Source: Saprospiraceae bacterium
Lineage (GTDB): Bacteria > Bacteroidota > Bacteroidia > Chitinophagales > Saprospiraceae
DNA: 64,000 bases
NCBI GenBank assembly: GCA_016715965.1
Contig: JADJXG010000001.1
Span: 3,353,501 to 3,417,500, forward strand
Direction of reading: 5' to 3'
How positions within the stretch are numbered: the stretch's first letter is position 1; every line of letters begins with the position of its first letter. The notes under the pieces were generated by a model, which was given only the letters and a program-made list of their open reading frames with translations, did not search any database and was not told the DNA's origin. The position numbers and the translations under genes are program-made. Below, piece after piece: positions 1 through 9,200 of the stretch.

Positions 1-948
1 TTTGTTTTGGGCAAGAATTTCCATTCTTTTGGCGGATCCTTTGAATTTGGAAAGTTCCGCAATGATAGATCTTTTATCAAATCCCAACAAAAGACCTAAT
101 TCAATAACTGCTTGCATATTTTGAAAATTGTGGGATCCAAATACACCCGTTAGAAACCATTCATTTTCATACCGCAGATAGAATTGTCCATCTTTCATTT
201 CATAAGGTACATGATGGTAGGGAATGCAATGAAGATGTTGACCTGACCCTTCAACGATTGAGCAAAGTGCTTTATCCCCCGAATAATAAATTAGATTTGA
301 CCCTGATTTCATACTTTCCAAAAACAAGCTAAAGGCTGATTCATAATCCTTTGTTGTGGGAAAAACATTAAAATGATCCCAGGCAATCCCGGTGATTATC
401 GCTATATCGGGGATATAATGCAAAAACTTCGGTTTTGGATCCAGACATGAGCTTAAATACTCATCTGACTCAAGTATTATATGTCCTGCCTCAGATAAGT
501 GCACCATCCTTTCGAATCCCTCAATTTGCGCACCAACCAGATAATCAAAATCCAATCCCAATCCCTTGAAAGTATGCATTGCCATTGAACAAGTGGTTGT
601 TTTGCCATGACTTCCTGCAATAGAAATTCTTCTTTTGGACTGAGATTTACTGGCAATAAATTCAGGAAAGGAGTAGATTTTTAACCCGAGCTCCAAAGCT
701 CTAAGCAACTCAGGATTGTCCTTTCGTGCATGCATCCCTAGAATTACTATATCCAATTGATTATCAATATTTTCGACAAACCATCCCTCCACAGGAGGCA
801 GAAGATTGGCTCTGTATAAGTTAGACCGGGCAGGTTCAAAAATCTGGTCATCAGATCCTGTAACTATATAGCCCTGGCTGGCAAGGTCGAGTGCCAAATT
901 ATGCATGATGCTCCCGCCAATGGCAATTAAATGAACTCTATGAGGCAT
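1..948 (-). CDS. mpl: Mur ligase family protein, Mpl-like (3' end cut by window)
   Basis: The first 316 residues of a Mur ligase are present; the C-terminal ligase domain lies beyond base 1. The N-terminus has the Rossmann start of MurC/Mpl proteins (HLIAIGGSIMHNLALDLASQ), followed by TGSDDQIFEP and ILGMHARKDNPEL. The ATP-binding P-loop is AGSHGKTTT, and a central-domain motif LESDEYLSS follows. Mur ligases join an amino acid or peptide to UDP-MurNAc in the cytoplasm. The MHNLA and GMHARKDNPEL blocks fit the Bacteroidota group usually named Mpl (murein tripeptide recycling) better than classical MurC, but the two cannot be separated firmly here. The ATG at 948 directly precedes the Rossmann motif. 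The gene is divergent from the small lipoprotein at 1047. Confidence 0.85.
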   Translation of the reverse strand, partial: MPHRVHLIAIGGSIMHNLALDLASQGYIVTGSDDQIFEPARSNLYRANLLPPVEGWFVENIDNQLDIVILGMHARKDNPELLRALELGLKIYSFPEFIASKSQSKRRISIAGSHGKTTTCSMAMHTFKGLGLDFDYLVGAQIEGFERMVHLSEAGHIILESDEYLSSCLDPKPKFLHYIPDIAIITGIAWDHFNVFPTTKDYESAFSLFLESMKSGSNLIYYSGDKALCSIVEGSGQHLHCIPYHHVPYEMKDGQFYLRYENEWFLTGVFGSHNFQNMQAVIELGLLLGFDKRSIIAELSKFKGSAKRMEILAQNK

Positions 949-968
949 TTCTTATCAAAAATTTAACT

Positions 969-976
969 CAAACATA
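969..976 (-). promoter_or_regulatory. Putative -7 promoter element for the Mur ligase gene
   Basis: The minus strand reads TATGTTTG, matching the Bacteroidota -7 consensus TAnnTTTG, about 20 bases upstream of the Mur ligase ATG. I see no well-placed -33 TTG, so this is a weak call. Confidence 0.3.
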
Positions 977-997
977 AGTCCATTGCCAAAAATAATA

Positions 998-1005
998 TAA
1001 CTTTG
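998..1005 (+). promoter_or_regulatory. Putative -7 promoter element for the lipoprotein-mnmD pair
   Basis: The plus strand reads TAACTTTG, matching TAnnTTTG, about 42 bases before the ATG at 1047. The only TTG upstream (983-985) is 12 bases away, closer than usual. The position between divergent genes supports a promoter. Confidence 0.35.
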
Positions 1006-1046
1006 CAGGCGTTTTGATGATAATTTAGTCATTTATACCGCTAATC

Positions 1047-1214
1047 ATGAAAAATAGAAAAAATCTGCCGTCCTTGTTAGTTTTAACTGTGCTCTTTGTG
1101 ATTACTTTGGGCTCTTGCAACCGTGGCTATGGTTGTCCCTATGATTTTAGCATTGGATCTGCCATAGAAAATGCATTCGCGATGGTCATCAGTTTTGTGG
1201 TAGGATTGTTTTAA
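1047..1214 (+). CDS. Small lipoprotein, 55 aa
   Basis: This short reading frame starts with ATG and encodes a basic N-terminus (MKNRKN), a hydrophobic stretch and a lipobox LGSC at residues 18-21, then CNRGYGCPYDFSIG and a hydrophobic C-terminal end. It therefore looks like a type II signal peptide with a very short mature lipoprotein. The stop is 15 bases before the TTG start of mnmD and a promoter-like element lies upstream, so the two may be cotranscribed. I do not recognise a family and infer no function beyond membrane anchoring. Confidence 0.6.
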   Translation: MKNRKNLPSLLVLTVLFVITLGSCNRGYGCPYDFSIGSAIENAFAMVISFVVGLF

Positions 1215-1229
1215 TATTGATTTGATTAT

Positions 1230-1916
1230 TTGATTAATTCTGCCCTAGACCTCCACGGTGATCCATTTATAGTAAATACAGCCGATGGATCCGATACCCT
1301 CTTCCACCCTCTCCTTGCTCAAAGCTATCATTCCTTACATGGGGCCTTCACAGAAAGTCAACATGTTTTTATAAACAATGGGCTTCATTTTGTTTCACAA
1401 ATGAAGCGTAATATCCACATTTTAGAAATTGGATTTGGAACAGGGCTAAATGCAATTCTCAGCCTAAGATACTCAATTGAGAATAAAATGCATCTTTGTT
1501 ATCATTCCCTGGACAATTATTACTTACCCTTAACTATGATTGAAGGACTCAATTTTAATTTATCTGAAAGTGAAAAAATTGATTTTGCAAAACTGCATCA
1601 ATCTGAAGTGAATGATGAAACAAAAATGTCTGAGTATTTTCTTTTCACCAAATTGCAGAACGATTGGTTGCAATTTAAAACTCAAAAAAAATACGACCTG
1701 ATATATTTTGATGCATTTTCACCAGAATGCCAACCCAATATGTGGAATTTATCATCACTTGAAAGGTGCTATTCTCTGCTTGCATCCTCAGGTGTACTTG
1801 TCACCTATTGCGCCAAAGGACAATTCAAAAGAGACTTAAAAACAGTCGGCTTTGAAGTACAAACCATACCCGGTCCACCCGGAAAAAGAGAGATGACAAG
1901 GGTTGTCAAACATTAA
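1230..1916 (+). CDS. mnmD: tRNA 5-methylaminomethyl-2-thiouridine methyltransferase MnmD
   Basis: This 228-residue protein matches the stand-alone MnmD (MnmC1/DUF752) family, which uses S-adenosylmethionine to methylate the nm5s2U34 wobble base of tRNA to mnm5s2U34. Seen: TADGSDTLFHP and YHSLHGAFTESQHVFI near the N-terminus, the SAM motif LEIGFGTGLNA at residues 65-75, a catalytic-region FDAFSPECQPNMW near residue 156, and the family's C-terminal PGPPGKREMTR. The oxidase half of the fused enzyme MnmC is absent. The only usable start that keeps the conserved N-terminus is TTG at 1230, because an in-frame stop lies just upstream at 1218. It converges with the LptF/G gene. Confidence 0.9.
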   Translation: MINSALDLHGDPFIVNTADGSDTLFHPLLAQSYHSLHGAFTESQHVFINNGLHFVSQMKRNIHILEIGFGTGLNAILSLRYSIENKMHLCYHSLDNYYLPLTMIEGLNFNLSESEKIDFAKLHQSEVNDETKMSEYFLFTKLQNDWLQFKTQKKYDLIYFDAFSPECQPNMWNLSSLERCYSLLASSGVLVTYCAKGQFKRDLKTVGFEVQTIPGPPGKREMTRVVKH

Positions 1917-1955
1917 CCTAAATCCTTATCCGGGATTTCAAGATTTATTTGAAAT

Positions 1956-3473
1956 TTAATTCCTTCTCATCCAATTCACTTTGATCCAAGAGATTGGATT
2001 TAAGTCAAGTTGCGCGGTCCAACTGAGTAAAATACCTGGTAAAAGTATAATAGCACATGGCAGAAAAGCACCTATTTCCGGACTAACCGCTAGACTTTCT
2101 GAAAGTCTCTTAAACAATGTATTCAGCAATATATAAACAACAAAGACAAATATGCATAAAATTAGTGGGTAACCGTATCCACCCTTTCTTACAATCGCTC
2201 CTAAAGGGGCACCAATAAAAACAAATAGCAGACACACCAAAGCATACGAATACTTAATGTATAGCTCGTAGGCAAATTTAGCAGCTTTTTTATTAAGACT
2301 CTTCTCACTTTCTAGGAATCCGGAATAAGATTCAAAATCTCTTTCAGCAATGTGCATGGCTGCTCTTGCAACTACTCTAACTACTGCGGTGTCATCAGAA
2401 TGATAAATCTGCAAAATGCTATCAGGATCAAAATCGTTGGTTGTAAATCCCAAATAACTTCTTTGTTTCCAATCTGTTTTTAAGATTTCCGCATCAGAAC
2501 CTGAATTGGCTGCACTCAGTATTTTAGAATTGGCCAAGCTATTTTTTTGTGATTTAAAATCTCTCACATATTTGCTCAATGCTTCTGGCAAATTGTTGTC
2601 TAACTCTTTTTGAATTGAATCTAGCTCTATTCTTAACTGTGTGGAATTTTTCATTCTTTGGTTGTTCTTAAATAGATCTTCATCAGATCTCTCAAGATTA
2701 AACTCATCCAATGCAAATACCTTTGTCAGATTTTTAAATCGAGTCCTTACAAACGGATAGATGGATTGATTTGCTGATGACTTGTCAGGCACCTGATACA
2801 ATTCACCTTGACGCAATTCCATCACAAGAAACTTTCCACCCTGGGTCACGTACATTTTTCCATCTTCTGAAGAAATGGTTGATTTAGAATTTAGATTATT
2901 GTGGTCATCAATTAAGACATTCTGAATGCTTTTCCCATCATTTGCTTTATCTTCAATACGAATAACATAACCATAAAAGTCATCATTAAAAATACCCTCC
3001 TCCAGACTGAGCGTTGGTTTTTGACGCTTTAAATCATGTAACCGGCTCAAAAATTTTAAATTGGCACGAGGAATGATAATGTCAGAAAAAAACCATGATG
3101 TCATCACGATCATCATAGACAGCAAGACAATTGGCCGCATGATCCTCAATAAAGAAATACCAGCAGATTTAATACTGGAAAGTTCATATCGCTCCCCAAG
3201 GTTACCAAATAGAAAAACTCCTGACAGCAACACACCAATGGGTAAGGCCAATGGAACAAGTGATAAACTTAAATAGAATAGGAACTCCATTATAACAAGA
3301 ATGCCAGCACCCTTGCCAATAATATCATCAATGTAGAGCCAAAGCGTTTGCATCACCAAAACAAACAAGGCTATAAAAAAAGAAGCTACAAAGGGTCCGA
3401 CAAACCCTCTCAAAATCATTAAATCCAATTTCCGAAACACTCTATTAAAATTGGAGACAATGTCTAAAAACAA
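1956..3473 (-). CDS. LptF/LptG family lipopolysaccharide export permease
   Basis: This 505-residue inner-membrane protein has the LptF/LptG (YjgP/YjgQ) plan: transmembrane segments near residues 25-130, a large periplasmic domain at about 135-395, and three more membrane segments at the C-terminus. KLDLMILRGFVGPF near the N-terminus and FLFVFIGAPLGAIVRKGGYGYPL near residue 420 are typical. With LptB these permeases pull lipopolysaccharide from the inner membrane. The TTG start at 3473 keeps the conserved RKLD stretch and overlaps the upstream acyl-CoA dehydrogenase by 10 bases. An ATG at 3419 is the alternative. Whether it is LptF or LptG cannot be told. Confidence 0.87.
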   Translation of the reverse strand: MFLDIVSNFNRVFRKLDLMILRGFVGPFVASFFIALFVLVMQTLWLYIDDIIGKGAGILVIMEFLFYLSLSLVPLALPIGVLLSGVFLFGNLGERYELSSIKSAGISLLRIMRPIVLLSMMIVMTSWFFSDIIIPRANLKFLSRLHDLKRQKPTLSLEEGIFNDDFYGYVIRIEDKANDGKSIQNVLIDDHNNLNSKSTISSEDGKMYVTQGGKFLVMELRQGELYQVPDKSSANQSIYPFVRTRFKNLTKVFALDEFNLERSDEDLFKNNQRMKNSTQLRIELDSIQKELDNNLPEALSKYVRDFKSQKNSLANSKILSAANSGSDAEILKTDWKQRSYLGFTTNDFDPDSILQIYHSDDTAVVRVVARAAMHIAERDFESYSGFLESEKSLNKKAAKFAYELYIKYSYALVCLLFVFIGAPLGAIVRKGGYGYPLILCIFVFVVYILLNTLFKRLSESLAVSPEIGAFLPCAIILLPGILLSWTAQLDLNPISWIKVNWMRRN

Positions 3474-5245
3474 AAACCATTTTCCTCTATCGCTTTTAAA
3501 GCGATCATTCTTCTCAATTTCAAAATATTGGGTGCTTCGTACCGACTAAATCTTTTAACACCCATCAGCATAATTCTTAGTTCATCTCCTTCTGCAAATG
3601 AAACTAAGGCATCTTGGGCATTTTTGATGATTCGGGTTTGGGCGTCCCAAATAAAAGTCCTCATAACCGCTTCAAAAAGTGCCAATTTTGATTCACCCTT
3701 CTCTTTCAACTTCATCAGACGCAAATAAATAGATTCTGCATTATACACATCAATGGCAATATCAGCAATGTTCATTAAAATTTCCTGTTGATCTTTGAGA
3801 TCATGTTTTCCATCCATCTGATACTTGACTGCAGCACCAGCCACCATTAACAAGTTCTTTTTAAAGTCTCGGATGCTTCTCAATTCCATCCCATAAGGAC
3901 CTTCTGGAATCTCCATAGATGGCATTCCAGTGAGTTCTTTTTGTACAGCCCATGCAGGTCCCACCAAATCCAATTCACCTTTTAGAGCACGTTTGAGAAT
4001 CATGTTAATACTCATCATCCTGTTAATCTCATTTGTGCCTTCATAAATTCGGTTGATACGGGCATCGCGGTATAACCTGGATGGAATATACTCTTCAGAA
4101 TAGCCATACCCTCCAAAAGATTGCAGCATCTCATCTACTACAAAATCCAATACTTCAGATCCGTTTATCTTAATAATCGCACACTCAACTGCGTATTCTT
4201 CTGCTGCTTTAAGCATCGCTTGGGCGTATCCCGAACCCAAGTTGATTTCCTGGGTTTTCTTATCTTCCATTAAATCGCTTACCCGATAAACTGTGGATTC
4301 AAGAACCAATACTCTGATAATAGATTCCGCCAGTTTATATTGAATTGCTCCATAACTTGAAATGGGATGGTCAAATTGAATCCTTGTATTGGTATATTTC
4401 ACCATTTCATCGATGGATCGCTTACATCCACCCATCGCCATAATGCCAAGTTTGTACCGGCCAATGTTCAAAACATTGAATGCAATTAAATGACCTTTTC
4501 CTGGTTGGCCAAGCATTTGATCTTTGTGCACTCTCATGTTTTCAAAGAACACCTGTCTAGTTGAAGATCCTTTTATTCCAAGTTTGTATTCCTCAGCACC
4601 CAACGAAAGTCCAGGAGTTCCCTTCTCGACAATAAACCCTGTAAACTGGTTTCCCCCAATTTGCGCAAAGACAATAAATATATCAGCAAACCCTGCATTT
4701 GAAATCCACATTTTCTGACCATTGAGTAAATAATGATCACCATCGGTATCCAGGTCAGCCCTTGTCTTCGCACTAAGCGCATCGCTGCCGGAACCTGGCT
4801 CAGTCAAACAATAGCAGGCTTTAAGTGTGCCATTGCTCAAACCCGGTAAGTATTTATTTTTTTGTGCTTCGGTTCCAAAATACAATATTGGAAGCATGCC
4901 TATTCCTGTGTGTGCTGCGATGCTGGTATTAAATGAAGCATCTCCACGTCCCAACTCCTCTGATATCAAAGTATTAGAATGGGTATCCAAAGCCATTCCT
5001 CCATATTCTTCCGGAATATGTGCACCCAATAATCCAAGTGAAGCAGCTTGGTTCAACAAATTCACTTGTTCTTCCAATTTATGCCCTTTGTGTCGAATTT
5101 CAGATTCGACAAATTGTCTGACCATTGATCGAATCATTCTCTGATCTTCGTTCAAGTCTTCAGGAATAAAGTTGGTCTTATAATCTGTTTCAAGGATAAT
5201 AAATTCACCACCCTTAAGCACCTTATCTTCTGTCTGGTTGCTCAT
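3464..5245 (-). CDS. Acyl-CoA dehydrogenase, long form
   Basis: A 593-residue FAD-dependent acyl-CoA dehydrogenase that introduces the alpha-beta double bond in fatty acyl-CoA beta-oxidation. Seen: the N-terminal helical domain, the FAD/substrate signature CYCLTEPGSGSDA, KMWISNAGFADIFIVFA, and the C-terminal ARINRIYEGTNEINR block, in which the Glu of YEGTNE lies where the catalytic base sits in VLCAD-like enzymes. About 190 residues follow this point, a C-terminal extension as in VLCAD/ACAD9 relatives. It follows the prohibitin gene by 12 bases and overlaps lptF/G. No etfAB or thiolase genes are in the window. Confidence 0.92.
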   Translation of the reverse strand: MSNQTEDKVLKGGEFIILETDYKTNFIPEDLNEDQRMIRSMVRQFVESEIRHKGHKLEEQVNLLNQAASLGLLGAHIPEEYGGMALDTHSNTLISEELGRGDASFNTSIAAHTGIGMLPILYFGTEAQKNKYLPGLSNGTLKACYCLTEPGSGSDALSAKTRADLDTDGDHYLLNGQKMWISNAGFADIFIVFAQIGGNQFTGFIVEKGTPGLSLGAEEYKLGIKGSSTRQVFFENMRVHKDQMLGQPGKGHLIAFNVLNIGRYKLGIMAMGGCKRSIDEMVKYTNTRIQFDHPISSYGAIQYKLAESIIRVLVLESTVYRVSDLMEDKKTQEINLGSGYAQAMLKAAEEYAVECAIIKINGSEVLDFVVDEMLQSFGGYGYSEEYIPSRLYRDARINRIYEGTNEINRMMSINMILKRALKGELDLVGPAWAVQKELTGMPSMEIPEGPYGMELRSIRDFKKNLLMVAGAAVKYQMDGKHDLKDQQEILMNIADIAIDVYNAESIYLRLMKLKEKGESKLALFEAVMRTFIWDAQTRIIKNAQDALVSFAEGDELRIMLMGVKRFSRYEAPNILKLRRMIALKAIEENGFCF

Positions 5246-5257
5246 AAAGTTCTTATT

Positions 5258-6166
5258 TTATTTGCCATCAAGTATTAACGGATGGTTTTTGCCATTTAGT
5301 ACGATCACTTTGGCATTTGAAGATGTAGCCAATTCTTTATACGCTTTAATCATTTCATATTCCAGCTGTTTCTCAGTCAAACCGGTATTGATGATTCGTT
5401 GATAATCTGCAATACCCTGGGCCTCCACTCTTTTTCTTTCTGCCTCTTGTTTTTCTTTCATCAGCACAAATTGCATTTTTTGTGATTCTTGCTCAGCTTG
5501 AATTTTTACTTCAATCGCTGTTTTAACACTAGCAGGCAAGGTGATATTTCGAATGAGCAATTGCTCAAGAATTAGGCCGCGATCTAAAAAATCTGTCTCT
5601 ATCGTTTTAAAAATCTGCAATTGAAATTCTTCGCGCTTGCTGGAGTACAATTCAATTGCTTCATAAGCCACCGAGAAATCTCTTATTCGTGAGCGAGCCA
5701 ATGGTCGAATAATTTTATCACGATAATCACTTCCGATTTCGTTGTAAATTTTGGGTGCCGATCCAGGAATCACTTTGTAAAGAACCGTCACGTCTATTAC
5801 GATTTCAAGTCCGTCCTTCGTCAATGCCCGAATCGCGTCATCTCCTGTGGAATGAGCTTCATCATTGATACCACTCATTGTGTAATTTTGGGTTCTTACA
5901 TCCATTTCATGAATTACAAGCAAGGGGTTTATGACATGGAGCCCCGGATGTAATACATCATTTTGCACTTTCCCAAAAAGTACTTTTACGCCCACCTGTC
6001 CGGCATTGATTTGAATAATACATGAAGTTAAAAACCCAATGACCATTAAAACCAATCCCACCAATCTCATGCCAGAACCAATCTTCCTTAAATTAGGGTG
6101 TTGGTTGTTTTGGTTCAAGACAAAATGAGCCATGAAAATAATTACTCCAAGAACTATTAAAGCCAT
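5258..6166 (-). CDS. Prohibitin-family SPFH/Band 7 membrane protein
   Basis: This 302-residue protein has two N-terminal hydrophobic segments (about residues 1-17 and 30-52). A Band 7/SPFH domain follows: INAGQVGVKVLFGKV, HPGLHVINPL and a central DVTVLYKV strand. A charged helical tail rich in Glu, Gln and Lys covers about residues 210-270. Prohibitin-like proteins form large membrane-bound ring or cage complexes, often linked to membrane quality control. It is the first gene of a run with the acyl-CoA dehydrogenase and lptF/G. I found no clear promoter in the 87 bases upstream. Confidence 0.88.
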   Translation of the reverse strand: MALIVLGVIIFMAHFVLNQNNQHPNLRKIGSGMRLVGLVLMVIGFLTSCIIQINAGQVGVKVLFGKVQNDVLHPGLHVINPLLVIHEMDVRTQNYTMSGINDEAHSTGDDAIRALTKDGLEIVIDVTVLYKVIPGSAPKIYNEIGSDYRDKIIRPLARSRIRDFSVAYEAIELYSSKREEFQLQIFKTIETDFLDRGLILEQLLIRNITLPASVKTAIEVKIQAEQESQKMQFVLMKEKQEAERKRVEAQGIADYQRIINTGLTEKQLEYEMIKAYKELATSSNAKVIVLNGKNHPLILDGK

Positions 6167-6253
6167 ATAAAAAATTTTAAGATAATAGTTAGAAACAGTT
6201 GTTAAAACAAATATTCCTTAAGCCAAGTTCATTTGGAGTTTGCAATGAAGATT

Positions 6254-9200
6254 TTATTTGATCAAATTCACATTTCCCTTACGGGTGAATTCCTTATCTT
6301 CAAAACAGTAAAACCTCAGGAAATAACCATAGACATCCGGTGGTAGCTGGTCTCCTTTAAAAGTTCCATCCCAGCCAGGTTCTGCCTTGTCAGTCTCAAA
6401 TACTTTCTCACCCCATCGAGAGTATATTTCCAATTTAACTTTGGTCAGAAAGTCACTCCTTGGATAAAAAAAGTCGTTCTTGCCATCGTTGTTAGGACTA
6501 AATGCATTGGGTAAAAACACTGCTTCCTCACAAGATTTAACCATTACTGTCACAGATGCTGTAGAAACGCATCCAAGCTCATCTGTAACCGTTACGGTAT
6601 AAGTTGTGGTTACCATAGGCATGGCCATGGGATTAAAAATGTCCGTTGCAGTCAATGATCCATCTTTCGGATCCCAGTTGTAAGTGTACCTGCTATCTTC
6701 TACTGTGGTCAATTGAGTTTTGTAACCAGGAACGATCATTGCAGGATCTGCATTGGCAAAAATTTGCCTACCTACCTGGCTGACTTCAATCGAATGACTT
6801 AACTCCCACACACATCCTTTACCATTGTCGATGGTCAGGGTATAGGTAATATCACTATTTGGCGAAACCGTAATTTTGGGTCCATCATCTGGTCCAATGA
6901 TCCCATCCGAAGGCGTCCAATGATATATGTGGCCATCAGGTAAAATGGTATCCAATTGCAACATGATGGTATCAAAAGAACACATTTGATTGGGGCCAAT
7001 GATCATTCCTTTAAAGTCATAAAGTGTAACATACACTGAATCAATGTAGGAGCATCCATATTTGTCAATCAACTTTATAATAAAGTAATCAGTTGAATCA
7101 ATTTTTACAGTAATTTTTTTGCCGGAGCCAATTCTGCTCCCTCTTGAATCACACCAATACACTGAATCAATGTAATCAATCGTATCAATAACGCTAAGCA
7201 TTAAAGAATCCGGTTCGCACAAAAAGGTATCCTTAGGAAATACAATGGAATCCCATTTTCTTGGAAAAAGCATTACATCGACGGTGTCAAAATACGGACA
7301 ATCCAGAAAATCTGGGTGTTGAATTTTAACAGTAAATCTTGTCGCTAGATCACAACAAACGTATGGATTGTAATGCATAGAGTCTTCCAACAATTCTCCG
7401 GGAGACCACATGTATATTAAAGTAGAATCTCCATTGGGGTTTAAATACGTACATTGTCCATGACAGATGGTAATTGGAGAGCTCAAGGGTTTTATAAAAA
7501 AGACGGCAACCTCTTTACAAAGGGTTCTACTACAAACAGAATCTATCGTCAAACAAATTTTGTACCTGCCGTTTTTTTGATAGGTATATTCTACCATTGG
7601 GTCTGTGGACATTCCTACTCCATCACCGAAATCCCATTTAATCTTGCCTTTTGATCTTGTACTTACCTTCACTTTAAGGGATCCGCACTCTGACATCAAT
7701 TCAAAATCAACAACAGGAGGATCTACCGCCTGAATAATAATTGAATCCTCGTATTGACAAGCATGTTGGTTCGTGGCGCTGAATTTTAATACAAACTTTC
7801 CTGCAGATGATACCAAAACACAAATTTCTCCGGTTCCCTGTCCTTCTACAATTAAACTATCCGGAATCCAGTTAACTTTTAAGGAATCTGTCGGATCAAG
7901 GGAATTTAATTTTATCTTCAAAGTATCTCCTACACAAATGGTATGTTCTTTACCAAACTGTAACTTGACCGAATGATCCAATAACCGGATGGATTTTCTA
8001 CTTGGACAATCTTCATTTCTACCCGCTTTTACATAAATCGTCCTGTCACCGTTGATATTGATCATAAACATTGCGCCGGTACCAATTGTATCGCGAAAAT
8101 CAGGAAAGGAAGACCAAAGGAAAATATCTGTAGAATCAGACATTGCCATCAGCGAAATCTTGCCATCACAGGTTGTAGTGTCACCTGTTACTTTAAATGA
8201 GATGGTGTCTTTAACCCTAATGTAAATACTATCTATCTTGTCACAAATGCCATCTGAAATTGACACAAAATAAGTGATGGAACTATCTGGTCTGGCTACG
8301 GGATTGTGTGGATTGGTCAAATCCAACCATTTTGTCGGCGTCCAGGTATATTGATAACTCGTATCCGGATTGCGGACAATTCGAATGGATTGCCCAATAC
8401 AAATTTCAATGGAATCGCCAATTAAATCTGTTCGAATCCTAAAAAAAACAGTGTCTTTACTAATCCTGGCTGTACATCCATTGCTATCTGTTATAGTGAG
8501 GTGAATGGTCATTCTGCCATCCAAATTTGGATTAAAGATTACATTTTTTTCGGTCCCAATTAAAGAATCTGTACCTGCCACAAGCAACCATCTGTAATCT
8601 ACAATTGTAAAATTAGACATGGATTGGTCAAATACCCGGATGGTTAAATCAGGGTCACAGTCTAACTCCATTCGAAAATCAGGTTTTAACCCCGGATCAA
8701 TGACTGTCAATAATTTTCTGATGGTATCTGTACAAGAACCATTAATTGCAACCAGGACAACTTCATATGTACCTGCGGCAGGAAATGTAAAAGATGGGTC
8801 CTTTGCTGAAGATCTAAGGTTCCTGTTGTTTTGAAAATCAAAATACCAATCATAGCTCATTGCATCGACACTCTTGTTGGTAAATCTTTGATCCAATCCA
8901 TCGCACAATTCGGATTCAACTGAAAAATCAGCTGTAGGCTGTTGGCCGCACATCACAACATTGAGTTGAAAGTCCCTTGTAACAATTCTAACCAATTTTC
9001 CATTGCGATACTTGTGAACTGCAACGCCGATGAGGAATTGTCCAACAAAAATTGGAGTTCCAGTTATTATTCCGGTCAAAGGATCAATCTTAAGTGGTGA
9101 ATTGCCAACACCTGCATTGGTAAAATCCAAAACAGAGTAGTTGGCATTAAAAACCACACTGTCATAAGGAGGTGGATCAGGTCTGTCAGCTGGATTTAAT

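Noticed and set aside
1917..1955. Terminator between the convergent mnmD and lptF/G genes
   Set aside because: AAATCC/GGATTT can pair, but the stem is short and no convincing T tract follows on either strand.
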